A stretch of DNA of 32,150 bases, taken from contig JAEEPS010000034.1 in the NCBI GenBank assembly GCA_016284875.1, positions 1 through 32,150 on the forward strand, written 5' to 3'. Position numbers and translations under genes: made by a program. Positions 24,376 to 31,432 of the stretch are shown one piece after another (the stretch's first letter is position 1; each line of letters begins with the position of its first letter). The notes under the pieces were generated by a model that saw nothing but the letters and a program-made list of their open reading frames with translations, made no database searches and was not told the origin of the DNA. Source of the DNA: Salinivirgaceae bacterium. Lineage in GTDB: Bacteria; Bacteroidota; Bacteroidia; Bacteroidales; SZUA-534.

Positions 24376-25032
24376 ATGATAAAATCAGTCATTTTCGATA
24401 TGGACGGCCTCATTGTTGATTCAGAGCCGTTTTGGCGCATGGCCGAGCGCACCGTTTTCGGCAGTTACGGCATCAACCTCACCGAGGAGCAGTGCCGCTC
24501 CACAACGGGCATCCGCGTGGACAACGTCGTGGCGCACTGGAACAGCATCTACCCCGGCCACATTGCCGATGAGCAGCACTGCGCCAGCGAGATTGTGGCT
24601 GAAGTGACGCGGCTAGTGATGGCTCACGGCGAGCCAATGCAAGGTGTTCATCAGGCGGCGCGGTTGTTCGCTTCGCGCGGATATTCAATGGCTCTGGCTT
24701 CGGCTTCGGCCATGTCGCTCATCAATGCCGTGCTCGACAAACTCGATGTACGGCAGTATTTCAAAGTTGTGCAATCGGCTGAGAATGTGAAATATGGCAA
24801 GCCCCACCCCGAAATTTTCCTTGACACCGCCGAAAGTCTCGGCACCAAGCCCGAGGAGTGCCTTGTGCTTGAGGATTCCATCTACGGCGTGATTGCCGGC
24901 AAGGCCGCCCGCATGAAGGTGATTGCCGTTCCCGACAAAGAACTGTTCGGCCGCCGCGAGTATGGCGTTGCCGACGCCGTGCTGCACTCGCTCACCGAGA
25001 TTGATGGTGCGCTGATTGACGGATTGAATTAA
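24376..25032 (+). CDS. HAD-superfamily sugar phosphatase, HxpB/YniC-like
   Basis: A 218-residue HAD hydrolase of the beta-phosphoglucomutase-like group. Motif I is FDMDGLIVDSEP (nucleophile D8, acid/base D10) and motif II is ALASASAMSL. Lys is in YGKPHPEIFLDTA and motif III acidic residues are in CLVLEDSIYGVIAGKAA. The helical cap sequence TTGIRVDNVVAHW resembles E. coli HxpB (YniC), which dephosphorylates hexitol phosphates and 2-deoxyglucose-6-phosphate. Members of this group have overlapping substrates, so only a small phosphosugar-type substrate is inferred. The gene stands alone on the plus strand and converges on the DUF436 gene with one base between the stops (25032 and 25034). Confidence 0.88.
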   Translation: MIKSVIFDMDGLIVDSEPFWRMAERTVFGSYGINLTEEQCRSTTGIRVDNVVAHWNSIYPGHIADEQHCASEIVAEVTRLVMAHGEPMQGVHQAARLFASRGYSMALASASAMSLINAVLDKLDVRQYFKVVQSAENVKYGKPHPEIFLDTAESLGTKPEECLVLEDSIYGVIAGKAARMKVIAVPDKELFGRREYGVADAVLHSLTEIDGALIDGLN

Positions 25033-25033
25033 T

Positions 25034-25582
25034 CTAATACCTCGCACGTTCGCCGCCAATGAGTTTGGGGCGGCAGAAGGCGGCCACCACGTGGGCACAG
25101 CCAATGCTGTTCGGTGTGGGGTGAACGGGCACGGCTACGTCCTTAAGGTGCATACCAATGAGAGTGTCGCCAATGTCGATACCTGCCGAAGCCTTAATAT
25201 GCTCAACCACAACCGCCTGACTGAAGCCGCCGTATGCCGCAGTGGCAAACGAGCCGCCACCGTGAAGCCACGGAACCACGCTCACGGGCTCGTAGCCGTA
25301 GCGCTCGGCGCACTCGGCCTCAACCACAAGCGCGCGGTTAAGGTGCTCGCAGCATTGGCAGGCAAGATAAACGCCGCGCTCAGAAAGGATTCGGTGCGCT
25401 GTCGCGAAAATGGTCTGCCCAATCTCGGCGCTCGAGTCTTTGCCAATGCGGCCGCCAGCCACCTCGCTCGACGAGCATCCCACAACAAAAACCGAACCTT
25501 TAGCCATCGGGTGAGCATCGAGCAGCGTGGTCAGAATCTGCTCCGTCTGCTTCGAAATTTTTTCTAAATCAATTGTTTCCAT
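25034..25582 (-). CDS. DUF436 / TIGR01440 (YwlG-like) protein
   Basis: A 182-residue protein recognised by its conserved blocks: VVGCSSSEVAGGRIGKDSS, ACQCCEHLNRALVVE, VVPWLHGGGSFATAAYGGF, HIKASAGIDIGDTLIGMHL and the C-terminal HPTPNSIGCAHVVAAFCRPK followed by LIGGERARY. This is the YwlG family, widespread in Firmicutes and Bacteroidetes and structurally related to thiamin-type nucleotide folds; its function is not established. The ATG at 25582 is chosen because it gives the normal N-terminus and follows a TATATTTG box. The frame could extend to 25618, but that would put the start close to the promoter box. Several conserved Cys residues suggest metal or thiol chemistry. Confidence 0.9.
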   Translation of the reverse strand: METIDLEKISKQTEQILTTLLDAHPMAKGSVFVVGCSSSEVAGGRIGKDSSAEIGQTIFATAHRILSERGVYLACQCCEHLNRALVVEAECAERYGYEPVSVVPWLHGGGSFATAAYGGFSQAVVVEHIKASAGIDIGDTLIGMHLKDVAVPVHPTPNSIGCAHVVAAFCRPKLIGGERARY

Positions 25583-25622
25583 AATCAAAATCGATAGTGG
25601 TGAACCTATAAAAATCACCGCT

Positions 25623-25656
25623 CAAATATATCGGATTTTGATTCAGAATAATCAAA
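25623..25656 (-). promoter_or_regulatory. Promoter for the DUF436 gene: TTTG-N22-TATATTTG
   Basis: On the minus strand TATATTTG (25630-25623) fits TAnnTTTG. TTTG (25656-25653) lies 22 bases upstream and overlaps the stop codon of the preceding gene. Confidence 0.55.
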
Positions 25657-26275
25657 AACGGCTGCGAATGCCTATCGATGCAAAACCTTGTGCTCCAATT
25701 CCTGCTTCACAAAAACCGCGTATGATTTTTGGTCCAACCTCAAGCCCGACAGCTCCGACAAAACAAGGAAACCAATCAAGGCTATTATCAGTCTTCCCTG
25801 TATCATATTTTGAGTTTGTAAAAATAAAACGGGCACCTATTCCTGCTTTTCCATACATACCTACCCAATCGGTTCTTATCCAATCGAATTGAACAACACT
25901 GATAACAAATGGCATCTTCTCTTTTTCTGTCCATCTATCGCTTGGTTTGAAATTGTGTTCTCTGTTAATCCAATGTCTCGACTCTGTTCCTTCATAGCCC
26001 ACAAGCACACCAATTGACAGCCAGGGTTTATGCAAGCGTTGCAAATATTCTACATTATAAACGTTCGAAAAATCAGTGTATTCCCAACTTTCTTTTCCTT
26101 CTGCTTTACCCCAGTCTTCGTGAGTTCCTCCACCGAAGGAATCAAAAAATCCCGTATACAGCGAGTGACCATCACAATAAAATGCAGAAACCTGATGTTT
26201 AGGATATTCAATCATTTGCGAATAACCGCAGAGCGAGCCGACAAGAGCAAGCACAAGCAGTGTTAATCTTTTCAT
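25652..26275 (-). CDS. Secreted/outer-membrane barrel-like protein of unknown function
   Basis: A 207-residue protein that I do not recognise. It has a clear signal peptide (MKRLTLLVLALVGSLCGYSQ). Alternating hydrophobic/aromatic strands follow (SAFYCDGHSLYTGFF, LSIGVLVGYEGTE, FVISVVQFDWIRTDWVGMYG, AGIGARFIFTNSKYD, VGAVGLEVGPKIIRGF). The protein ends in Phe (SIGIRSRF). The strand pattern, Gly/aromatic content and terminal Phe fit a small outer-membrane beta-barrel, but no named family is evident. The local DNA is AT-rich compared with the dcuB gene upstream. It has its own 162-base upstream gap and no visible partner. The upstream gap holds a 6-bp hairpin GTGCGA/TCGCAC at 26307-26323. Confidence 0.7.
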   Translation of the reverse strand: MKRLTLLVLALVGSLCGYSQMIEYPKHQVSAFYCDGHSLYTGFFDSFGGGTHEDWGKAEGKESWEYTDFSNVYNVEYLQRLHKPWLSIGVLVGYEGTESRHWINREHNFKPSDRWTEKEKMPFVISVVQFDWIRTDWVGMYGKAGIGARFIFTNSKYDTGKTDNSLDWFPCFVGAVGLEVGPKIIRGFCEAGIGAQGFASIGIRSRF

Positions 26276-26377
26276 AATAGTTTAAGTTTTTAATCAGAAT
26301 TGCTTTGTGCGATTGACTCGCACGTCTATAAGACAATTCAGCGGGGCTTTTCCCTACTCGCATTCTAAATTTTTTGC

Positions 26378-26414
26378 AAAAAAAGAATGTGCGGCTGCAC
26401 ACCACACATTCTTT
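26378..26414 (-). terminator. Intrinsic terminator after dcuB
   Basis: On the minus strand AAAGAATGTG pairs with CACATTCTTT (10 bp, extended by three more pairs including one G-U, 7-base loop) and is followed by a T-rich tract (A run 26378-26384 on the plus strand). It lies 23 bases after the dcuB stop. Confidence 0.88.
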
Positions 26415-26437
26415 AAAACTTATATGTCTTTCGACTA

Positions 26438-27886
26438 TCAATAAATCAGCATCGAAATCAGATAAGCCACAAGCGTTGAAACCGACACGCAAATCAGGCC
26501 AGGCATCATAAACGAGTGGTTGAGCAGGTACTTGCCTATGACGGTTGTGCCCGAGCGGTCGAAGTTGACGGTGGCAATGTCGGACGGGTAGTTCGGAATG
26601 AAGAAATAGCCGTAAACCGACGGCAGCACGCCCAGCAGCACCCAGCCTGGAATGCCGAGCGAATAGGCCAGCGGCAGCATTGCAACCACCACCGCGCCTT
26701 GCGAGTTTATCAGCACGCTCACGCAGAAGAACACCAGCGCAATGGACCACGGATATTGCGCCACAATGCCCGAGAGCATCGTCTTCATTTCGGTCAGATA
26801 GTTTGAGAAGAAGGTGTCGGCCAGCCACGCAATGCCGTAAATGGCCACCACGGCCACCATTCCCGACTGCCACACTGGACCAGCCACGGCCTTCTTTGGC
26901 GACGCCTTGCAGAAGATTATCATCAGCGCGGCGGCGGCAATCATAACTATCTGAATAACAAGGTTCATTGCCAGCGGTTTTTGGTACAGTTCGGTCATTC
27001 CGAACGATTGAATGCCCGACTTAATCAACTGGTCGGGGGTAATGACGGTGCCGTCGGCAAGGGTTGTGGGTGCCGCGCCTTTTACGGCCCGCAGCGTGCT
27101 GTACGACGGCAGCACATTCTGGAAAATGGCGAAGAAGACAATCACCGCCAGTGCGCCAAGGAAAATGAAAACGGCGTTTTTGGCCGATTGCGGAATTTCT
27201 TTGTCGAGCGTTGTGGCCGAACTGCCGTAAATGAACTTATACTGCTCAGGGTCTTTCAGTTTGGCCTGGAACTGCGGGTCTTTGTCAAGGTCGAGACCGC
27301 GGTGGTACGAAGCGGCGGCGGCGGCCATCAGTCCGCACAGGCACGACGGAATGCTCACCATCAGCACGCCAGGAATCGAGACATCGAAACCGTTGGCGTT
27401 CGAAATCGACACAAAAGCCACCACTGCGGCCGCAATGGGCGAGCAGGTTATGCCCACCTGCGACGCTATGCTGGCCACGCCGCACGGACGCTCGGGACGG
27501 ATTCCTTTTTTCAGGGCAATGTCGCAGATAATGGGCATCAGCGTGTAAACCACGTGGCCTGTGCCCACCAGCACTGTCAGGAAGAAGGTGCAGAGCGGCG
27601 CCAGAAAGGTTATGCGGTCGGGGTGCTTGCGCAGAAGCCGCTCGGCCAACTGAATGAGCCAGTCCATTCCGCCCGACGCCTGCATAATGCCAGCGCAAGT
27701 GACGGCGGCAATGATTATGTAGATAACGTCGGTTGGCGGTGTGCCAGGTTTCAGGCCGAAGCCGAAAACAAGAATTGCCAGGCCAATGCCCGAAATCGCG
27801 CCCAGCGCCAGCGAACCGTAGCGCGAGCCAACCCACAATGCGCCCAGCACAATGCAGAGTTGCAGAATGATAGATAGTGTCGCCAT
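26438..27886 (-). CDS. dcuB: Anaerobic C4-dicarboxylate transporter (DcuA/DcuB family)
   Basis: A 482-residue inner-membrane carrier with 10-12 hydrophobic helices. Family signatures are clear: AAVTCAGIMQASGGMDWLIQ, then TFLAPLCTFFLTVLVGTGH and VASIASQVGITCSPIAAAVV. The C-terminal part has INSQGAVVVAMLPLAYSLG and FIPNYPSDIATVNFDRSGTT. Dcu carriers exchange fumarate, malate or aspartate for succinate during fumarate respiration, which suits an anaerobic Bacteroidales. It is longer than E. coli DcuB (446) because of a polar loop near the middle (about residues 200-300). DcuA and DcuB cannot be told apart with certainty by eye. Its upstream region carries the tandem inverted-repeat element at 28043-28240 and an imperfect -7 box. 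Confidence 0.93.
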   Translation of the reverse strand: MATLSIILQLCIVLGALWVGSRYGSLALGAISGIGLAILVFGFGLKPGTPPTDVIYIIIAAVTCAGIMQASGGMDWLIQLAERLLRKHPDRITFLAPLCTFFLTVLVGTGHVVYTLMPIICDIALKKGIRPERPCGVASIASQVGITCSPIAAAVVAFVSISNANGFDVSIPGVLMVSIPSCLCGLMAAAAASYHRGLDLDKDPQFQAKLKDPEQYKFIYGSSATTLDKEIPQSAKNAVFIFLGALAVIVFFAIFQNVLPSYSTLRAVKGAAPTTLADGTVITPDQLIKSGIQSFGMTELYQKPLAMNLVIQIVMIAAAALMIIFCKASPKKAVAGPVWQSGMVAVVAIYGIAWLADTFFSNYLTEMKTMLSGIVAQYPWSIALVFFCVSVLINSQGAVVVAMLPLAYSLGIPGWVLLGVLPSVYGYFFIPNYPSDIATVNFDRSGTTVIGKYLLNHSFMMPGLICVSVSTLVAYLISMLIY

Positions 27887-28300
27887 AGTTTTACATTTAA
27901 TTATCGAAGCCTAAATATACGGTGTTTTTCGATTCGGTTGGCGGAAATTTGTTTGGTGAATTGGTGAATCGCATCCCTACCAAATTTAATGGTAACGCCC
28001 TGACGGGCGGAAATTTTTAAAAAATCTATAAGAAAATTATTCAAAATCAATATCTAACCAAACTTATCCAAAACAACCCAAAAACTTTGTTTGGATAAAT
28101 TCGGGTTCGTTTGGTTAGGGATAAAAAACTGGAAATCGATTATCTATTTATCGCTAACCGATTTTATCAGATTCAATCAGAAAAAGTTATCGGTTAAAAT
28201 CGGGTTGAATCGGTTAGAGACAAAAAATCTTAAAATCAATTTTTTATAAATTTTGAATTGAATTTTTTTAAAATTTCTCGCGTAAGCGAAAACCCAAACT
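27887..28300. other. 414-base gap between gluQ and dcuB: promoter-like box, hairpin, tandem palindromic element
   Basis: No credible gene. Features seen: TATATTTA at 27919-27912 (minus strand), an imperfect -7 box 26 bases before the dcuB ATG; a 5-bp GC hairpin CGCCC-TGAC-GGGCG at 27996-28009; two copies of a 100-base palindromic element at 28043-28240 (separate entry); and a small hairpin TCGC-GTAA-GCGA at 28278-28289 just past the gluQ stop. The rest is strongly AT-rich. Confidence 0.6.
28043..28240. repeat. Two tandem 100-bp palindromic elements made of 10-bp modules
   Basis: Copy 1 (28054-28118) reads as 10-base modules CTAACCAAAC, TTATCCAAAA, CAACCCAAAA, a short spacer, then GTTTGGATAA, ATTCGGGTTC, GTTTGGTTAG. 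Copy 2 (28154-28217) reads CTAACCGATT, TTATCAGATT, CAATCAGAAA, spacer, then TATCGGTTAA, AATCGGGTTG, AATCGGTTAG. Outer modules pair perfectly over 10 bp in each copy. The copies start exactly 100 bases apart. Each is followed by a similar tail (GAYAAAAAA, then an AAATCRAT block). Three of the arm positions that differ between copies are changed on both sides, so pairing is kept. No coding frame is apparent. Function unknown. Confidence 0.8.
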
Positions 28301-29236
28301 TCACGCATTCAATCCTTCAACCAATATATTTTCCGTCGGCACTTTTGCCCAACTGAATTCGTGCAGAATCTCGCTGATTGTCAGCGGTTCGGGGCGGTCG
28401 GTGATTCCCGCAAGGTGGGCGACAAGGCCCAGAAGTTGCTCGGGCGTGTGGTTCTGCCGAAGGCTGCCCATATCGGTGCCGCGGTCGCGTTTGGCAAGGC
28501 GGTGGCCGCCAGTTGACATCAGCAGCGGAATGTGTGCGAACTGCGGCACGGGGTAGCCGAGCAGCCCGTAAAGGTAGATTTGCTGCGGCGTTGACGGCAG
28601 AAGGTCGCAGCCGCGGACCACTTCGGTGACGCCCATCAGAGCGTCGTCGGCCACCACGGCCAACTGGTAGGCGAAGTTGCCGTCGGCTCGGCGGACAATG
28701 AAATCGCCGCAGTCGCGGGCCAAATTGTAGTGCTGCAAACCGTAATGACCATCGGTGAAAGTGCTGTCGGCATCGGGCACGCAGAGCCGTGTGGCGGGCT
28801 TGCGTGTGGCGCTCATTGCAGTGCGCTCGGCGGCCGTGAGTGCTCGGCAGCGGCCGCTGTAAACCACCACGCCGTCGGATTGGTGCGGTGCGCTGGCGGC
28901 CATAATGTCGGCGCGGGTGCAGAAGCACGGATAGAGCAAACCGCGAGCCTCAAGTTTCTGCAGTTCACGCTCGTAAACGGCATCGCGCTGGCTCTGATAG
29001 TACGGACCGCTGGGGCCGCCACGGCTCCCGCCTTCGTCCCACTCAAGGCCGAGCCAGAGCAGGTCGTCCTCAATCTGCGCGGCATACTCGGGGCGGCACC
29101 GCTGGCGGTCAAGGTCCTCAACGCGCAGCAGCCATTTGCCACCCTGGCTGCGTGCCGAAAGCCACGACAGCACGGCGCTGTAAATATTCCCTAAATGCAT
29201 CCGCCCGCTCGGCGACGGGGCAAAACGACCTTTCAT
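28301..29236 (-). CDS. gluQ: Glutamyl-Q tRNA(Asp) synthetase
   Basis: A 311-residue truncated glutamyl-tRNA synthetase paralogue. It starts RFAPSPSGRMHLGNIYSA (HIGH-like HLGN at 14-17) and continues WLLRVEDLDRQRCRPEYAAQ and LLWLGLEWDEGG. A zinc site of the family follows: CFC near residue 108 and YSGRC about 20 residues on. Motifs IVRRADGNFAYQLAVVADDA, GVTEVVRGCDLL and RLAKRDRG (KMSKS-like position) complete the catalytic domain. No anticodon-binding domain is present, as expected; E. coli GluQ is 308 residues. The enzyme attaches glutamate to queuosine at position 34 of tRNA-Asp. The ATG at 29236 is chosen because the conserved domain starts there; the in-frame extension to 29308 is Cys/Phe-rich and overlaps the hairpin at 29289-29309. 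Confidence 0.95.
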   Translation of the reverse strand: MKGRFAPSPSGRMHLGNIYSAVLSWLSARSQGGKWLLRVEDLDRQRCRPEYAAQIEDDLLWLGLEWDEGGSRGGPSGPYYQSQRDAVYERELQKLEARGLLYPCFCTRADIMAASAPHQSDGVVVYSGRCRALTAAERTAMSATRKPATRLCVPDADSTFTDGHYGLQHYNLARDCGDFIVRRADGNFAYQLAVVADDALMGVTEVVRGCDLLPSTPQQIYLYGLLGYPVPQFAHIPLLMSTGGHRLAKRDRGTDMGSLRQNHTPEQLLGLVAHLAGITDRPEPLTISEILHEFSWAKVPTENILVEGLNA

Positions 29237-29288
29237 TGTTAAGGATTCAAACTGATAATAACAGAATTTAAGGCAAGGGCTGCATAAA

Positions 29289-29309
29289 TGTGCGGTTGCG
29301 AACTGCACA
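29289..29309 (-). terminator. Hairpin directly after the HEPN stop, possible terminator
   Basis: TGTGCGGTT (29289-29297) pairs with AACTGCACA (29301-29309) over 9 bp with one G-U pair and a 3-base loop. It lies 2 bases after the HEPN stop on the minus strand and is followed by TTTATG instead of a long T run, so termination efficiency is uncertain. Confidence 0.5.
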
Positions 29310-29311
29310 AA

Positions 29312-29650
29312 TTATTTAACATTTATAATATCAGATAATTGTGTACACAGAGTGGGATATTCCTCGCGGATTGTGTTATAAACATCCTCCATCCGAAGTG
29401 TCTGATAGCGGTGTGCTGTAATATCGCGCATTCCCGCAATGGCCTTCCACGGAAAATCTTTGTATTCTTGCCGCGTTTCTTCGGATATGACTTTTGCCAG
29501 TTCGCCAACATTTATGCAGGTCATCGACAATGCCCGTTTCTGCAACTCGCTGGCCATAAACGCTTCAAGGCTGGTGTCAGCGAGCAGTGAAATGCCAATC
29601 TTCATTTCACTAATCATCTTCTGTATGGCGATAAAATCTCTACGCTGCAT
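29312..29650 (-). CDS. HepT-like HEPN-domain ribonuclease toxin of an MNT/HEPN pair
   Basis: A 112-residue all-helical HEPN (DUF86) protein. The diagnostic RX4HXY motif is present as RDITAHRY (R75, H80, Y82). Arg and His form the RNase centre, and the Tyr is the residue that becomes AMPylated by the partner MntA in studied type VII systems. Other family blocks are MSEMKIGISL-type helix 1, NVGELAKVISEETRQEYKDF and PWKAIAGMRD. The ATG at 29650 lies 11 bases inside the end of the MNT gene and gives the typical start MQRRDFIAIQKM; an earlier in-frame ATG at 29677 is less likely. The partner is immediately upstream. A solitary, intact pair next to gluQ, with no phage or IS genes near it. Confidence 0.88.
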   Translation of the reverse strand: MQRRDFIAIQKMISEMKIGISLLADTSLEAFMASELQKRALSMTCINVGELAKVISEETRQEYKDFPWKAIAGMRDITAHRYQTLRMEDVYNTIREEYPTLCTQLSDIINVK

Positions 29651-29921
29651 ACAGAACAACCTCCTTTCCAACCTCAATCATATCGTCGCTCGAGAGCGGA
29701 CCGTGGATAATATCGACATCCAACCCCAAAGCGCTTTCGAAATCGAGTTTGAGTTTCGACAGCGTTATGAGTGAGACAGGGTTGAAAAACTCCACAATCA
29801 GGTCAACATCGCTCTTGTCGGAATTTGTACCGTTTGCACGCGAGCCGAACAGCACAACCTTCTTGATTGCGTATTTGCTGACGAAAGCCAAAACACTCCG
29901 TTTAATGTCGTCAATTCCCAT
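29640..29921 (-). CDS. MntA-like nucleotidyltransferase antitoxin of an MNT/HEPN pair
   Basis: A 93-residue minimal nucleotidyltransferase. The signature GSx10DxD is exact: G26-S27 in LFGSRANG and D38/D40 in SDVDLIVEF. A further acidic strand, LDVDIIHG (D68/D70), supplies the third metal-site residue. In characterised type VII toxin-antitoxin systems the MNT protein inactivates the HEPN RNase by AMPylation. All catalytic residues are present, so the antitoxin should be active. The ATG at 29921 follows a TATATTTG box at 29951-29944. The 3' end overlaps the HEPN start by 11 bases, so the antitoxin is translated first, as usual. Confidence 0.9.
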   Translation of the reverse strand: MGIDDIKRSVLAFVSKYAIKKVVLFGSRANGTNSDKSDVDLIVEFFNPVSLITLSKLKLDFESALGLDVDIIHGPLSSDDMIEVGKEVVLYAA

Positions 29922-29943
29922 AACCAGCTTTGCAAAAACTTTT

Positions 29944-29951
29944 CAAATATA
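29944..29951 (-). promoter_or_regulatory. -7 box TATATTTG for the MNT/HEPN pair
   Basis: On the minus strand TATATTTG fits TAnnTTTG and lies 22 bases before the MNT ATG. A -33 TTTG at the proper distance is not seen. Confidence 0.5.
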
Positions 29952-29996
29952 GAAAACTTGCTCAAAAACAGAAAATTAATTCACCCGTGCGAAACC

Positions 29997-30488
29997 CTAA
30001 AACCTCACGCAAATCCCCACTCCCGATTGCATCAGGCCAATGTTCAGGCTAACGCCGTCGGCATCGTCTTTGGGCGGAATGTACTCGGTGCCCATCAGGC
30101 GCAAGGCCTCACGCGACTGCTTGTTGTAGTTCATAAAAATCGGAATCGAAATGGCGGCCATACAGCACCCTGCAACCGACATCGGAATGTTCGGCGAGTC
30201 GTCCCAAATCATACTCACGAGCGGATAGGCCACCAAAACGCCGCCCACCACGCAGAAGAGTTTGCCGAAGAACATCGACTCCTGCGCCTTGCCGAACATA
30301 TCGGCGGCGGGTTCGTTGGCTCCGCAACCCACTATCAGACGGTCGAGACTGACGCGCGCGCTATCGACATAAAAGCGGTTGAGTCCGCAGTGCTTCTGCA
30401 CTTTGACGGCGCTTGCAGGAATTGAATCCTGCGCTGAAAGTGTGCCAGCGGCAATCACTAACAGACTGATAATGAGCAGACGTTTCAT
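29997..30488 (-). CDS. Small exported/membrane protein of unknown function
   Basis: A 163-residue protein that I do not recognise. Residues 1-20 form a signal peptide (MKRLLIISLLVIAAGTLSAQ). A Cys-containing region follows (VQKHCGLNRFYVDS, LIVGCGANEPAADM). Two hydrophobic segments come next (about 76-92, LFCVVGGVLVAYPLVSMIW, and about 102-118, VAGCCMAAISIPIFMNY). The tail ends SGVGICVRF. The two adjacent hydrophobic segments suggest a hairpin in the membrane. The ATG overlaps the stop of the GT2 gene in an ATGA arrangement, so it is the third gene of a translationally coupled unit with DUF4199 and GT2. This suggests a role in the same envelope process, but nothing in the sequence says which. 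Confidence 0.75.
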   Translation of the reverse strand: MKRLLIISLLVIAAGTLSAQDSIPASAVKVQKHCGLNRFYVDSARVSLDRLIVGCGANEPAADMFGKAQESMFFGKLFCVVGGVLVAYPLVSMIWDDSPNIPMSVAGCCMAAISIPIFMNYNKQSREALRLMGTEYIPPKDDADGVSLNIGLMQSGVGICVRF

Positions 30489-31432
30489 AGTGTTTCTTTT
30501 ATTTGATAATCGTTGCGGTCGGTTGAACTGCGCGAGACGAGTTCGCCCAGAAATCCCGTCAGGAAGAGTTGCGTGCCCAGAATCATACAGGTGAGAGCCA
30601 GATAGAAATAGGGGCTGCTGGTGACGAGCGGCGCGGCAATGCCTCGCGAAAGCGATATGAGTTTGATTGCGCCCACGGTGGCGGCGGCAAAGAATCCCAA
30701 AAGGAAGACAAACACGCCCAGAGTGCCGAAAAGGTGCATCGGTTTTTTGCCGAATTTGGTCATAAAGAGTATCGACATCAGGTCGAGAAAGCCGTTTATG
30801 AAGCGCTCAATGCCGAATTTGGTCTTGCCGTACTTGCGCGCGCGGTGAACGACCACCTTCTCACCTATTCGGCCGAAGCCCGCCTGCTTGGCCAGCACGG
30901 GAATGTAGCGGTGCATCTCGCCGTAAACCTCGATTGACTTCACCACGTCGCGGCGGTAAGCCTTCAGGCCGCAGTTCATATCGTGCAGGCCAATGCCCGT
31001 GGTGACGCGGCCCACCCAGTTGTAGAACTTGCTCGGAATGGTTTTGGTGATTGGGTCGTGGCGCTCTTTCTTCCAACCCGACACAAGGTCGAACCCGTCG
31101 CTGACAATCATCTTGTACATTGCGGGAATCTCGTCGGGGCTGTCCTGCAGGTCGGCATCCATTGTGAAGACCACGTCGCCCTCGGCCTCGCGGAAGCCGC
31201 AGAATAGCGCTGCCGACTTGCCGTAGTTGCGGCGGAAACGCAGGGCGCGGATTGAGCCGTACTCTTCGGTGAGTTTATGGATTTCGTCCCACGAGCCGTC
31301 GGTACTGCCGTCGTCAACAATCACAATCTCATAGGTAAAATTGTTGTCGTACATCACTTTGGCTATCCAAGCCACAAGTTCGCTGATTGATTCCTGCTCG
31401 TTGTAGAGCGGTATTACAACACTGATATTCAT
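30485..31432 (-). CDS. Polyprenyl-phosphate-type family 2 glycosyltransferase (DPM1/GtrB-like)
   Basis: A 315-residue GT2 enzyme. It begins ISVVIPLYNEQESISELVAW, followed by VIVDDGSTDGSWDEI and RNYGKSAALFCGFREAEGD. The metal/sugar site is FTMDADLQDSPDEIP, and HDMNCGLKAYRRDVVKSIE gives the acceptor region. Two C-terminal transmembrane helices (about residues 233-258 and 270-300) end in GELVSR. The architecture matches enzymes that move a sugar from a nucleotide to undecaprenyl phosphate for later use outside the inner membrane. The sugar is not predictable. It overlaps the DUF4199 gene upstream and the small exported-protein gene downstream by 4 bases each (ATGA). Confidence 0.92.
   Translation of the reverse strand: MNISVVIPLYNEQESISELVAWIAKVMYDNNFTYEIVIVDDGSTDGSWDEIHKLTEEYGSIRALRFRRNYGKSAALFCGFREAEGDVVFTMDADLQDSPDEIPAMYKMIVSDGFDLVSGWKKERHDPITKTIPSKFYNWVGRVTTGIGLHDMNCGLKAYRRDVVKSIEVYGEMHRYIPVLAKQAGFGRIGEKVVVHRARKYGKTKFGIERFINGFLDLMSILFMTKFGKKPMHLFGTLGVFVFLLGFFAAATVGAIKLISLSRGIAAPLVTSSPYFYLALTCMILGTQLFLTGFLGELVSRSSTDRNDYQIKETL

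Noticed and set aside
26981..27877. 298-codon open frame on the plus strand
   Set aside because: Antisense to dcuB; composition rich in Arg/His/Asn, no signal or domain.
28043..28240. Tandem palindromes considered as IS or MITE ends, or a CRISPR
   Set aside because: No transposase remnant or target-site duplication is apparent, and only two diverged copies occur without spacer structure.
28276..28300. TCGC-GTAA-GCGA hairpin considered as the gluQ terminator
   Set aside because: The stem is only 4 bp, and on the minus strand the following bases are GAAATTTTAAAAAAA, with no T tract directly after the stem.
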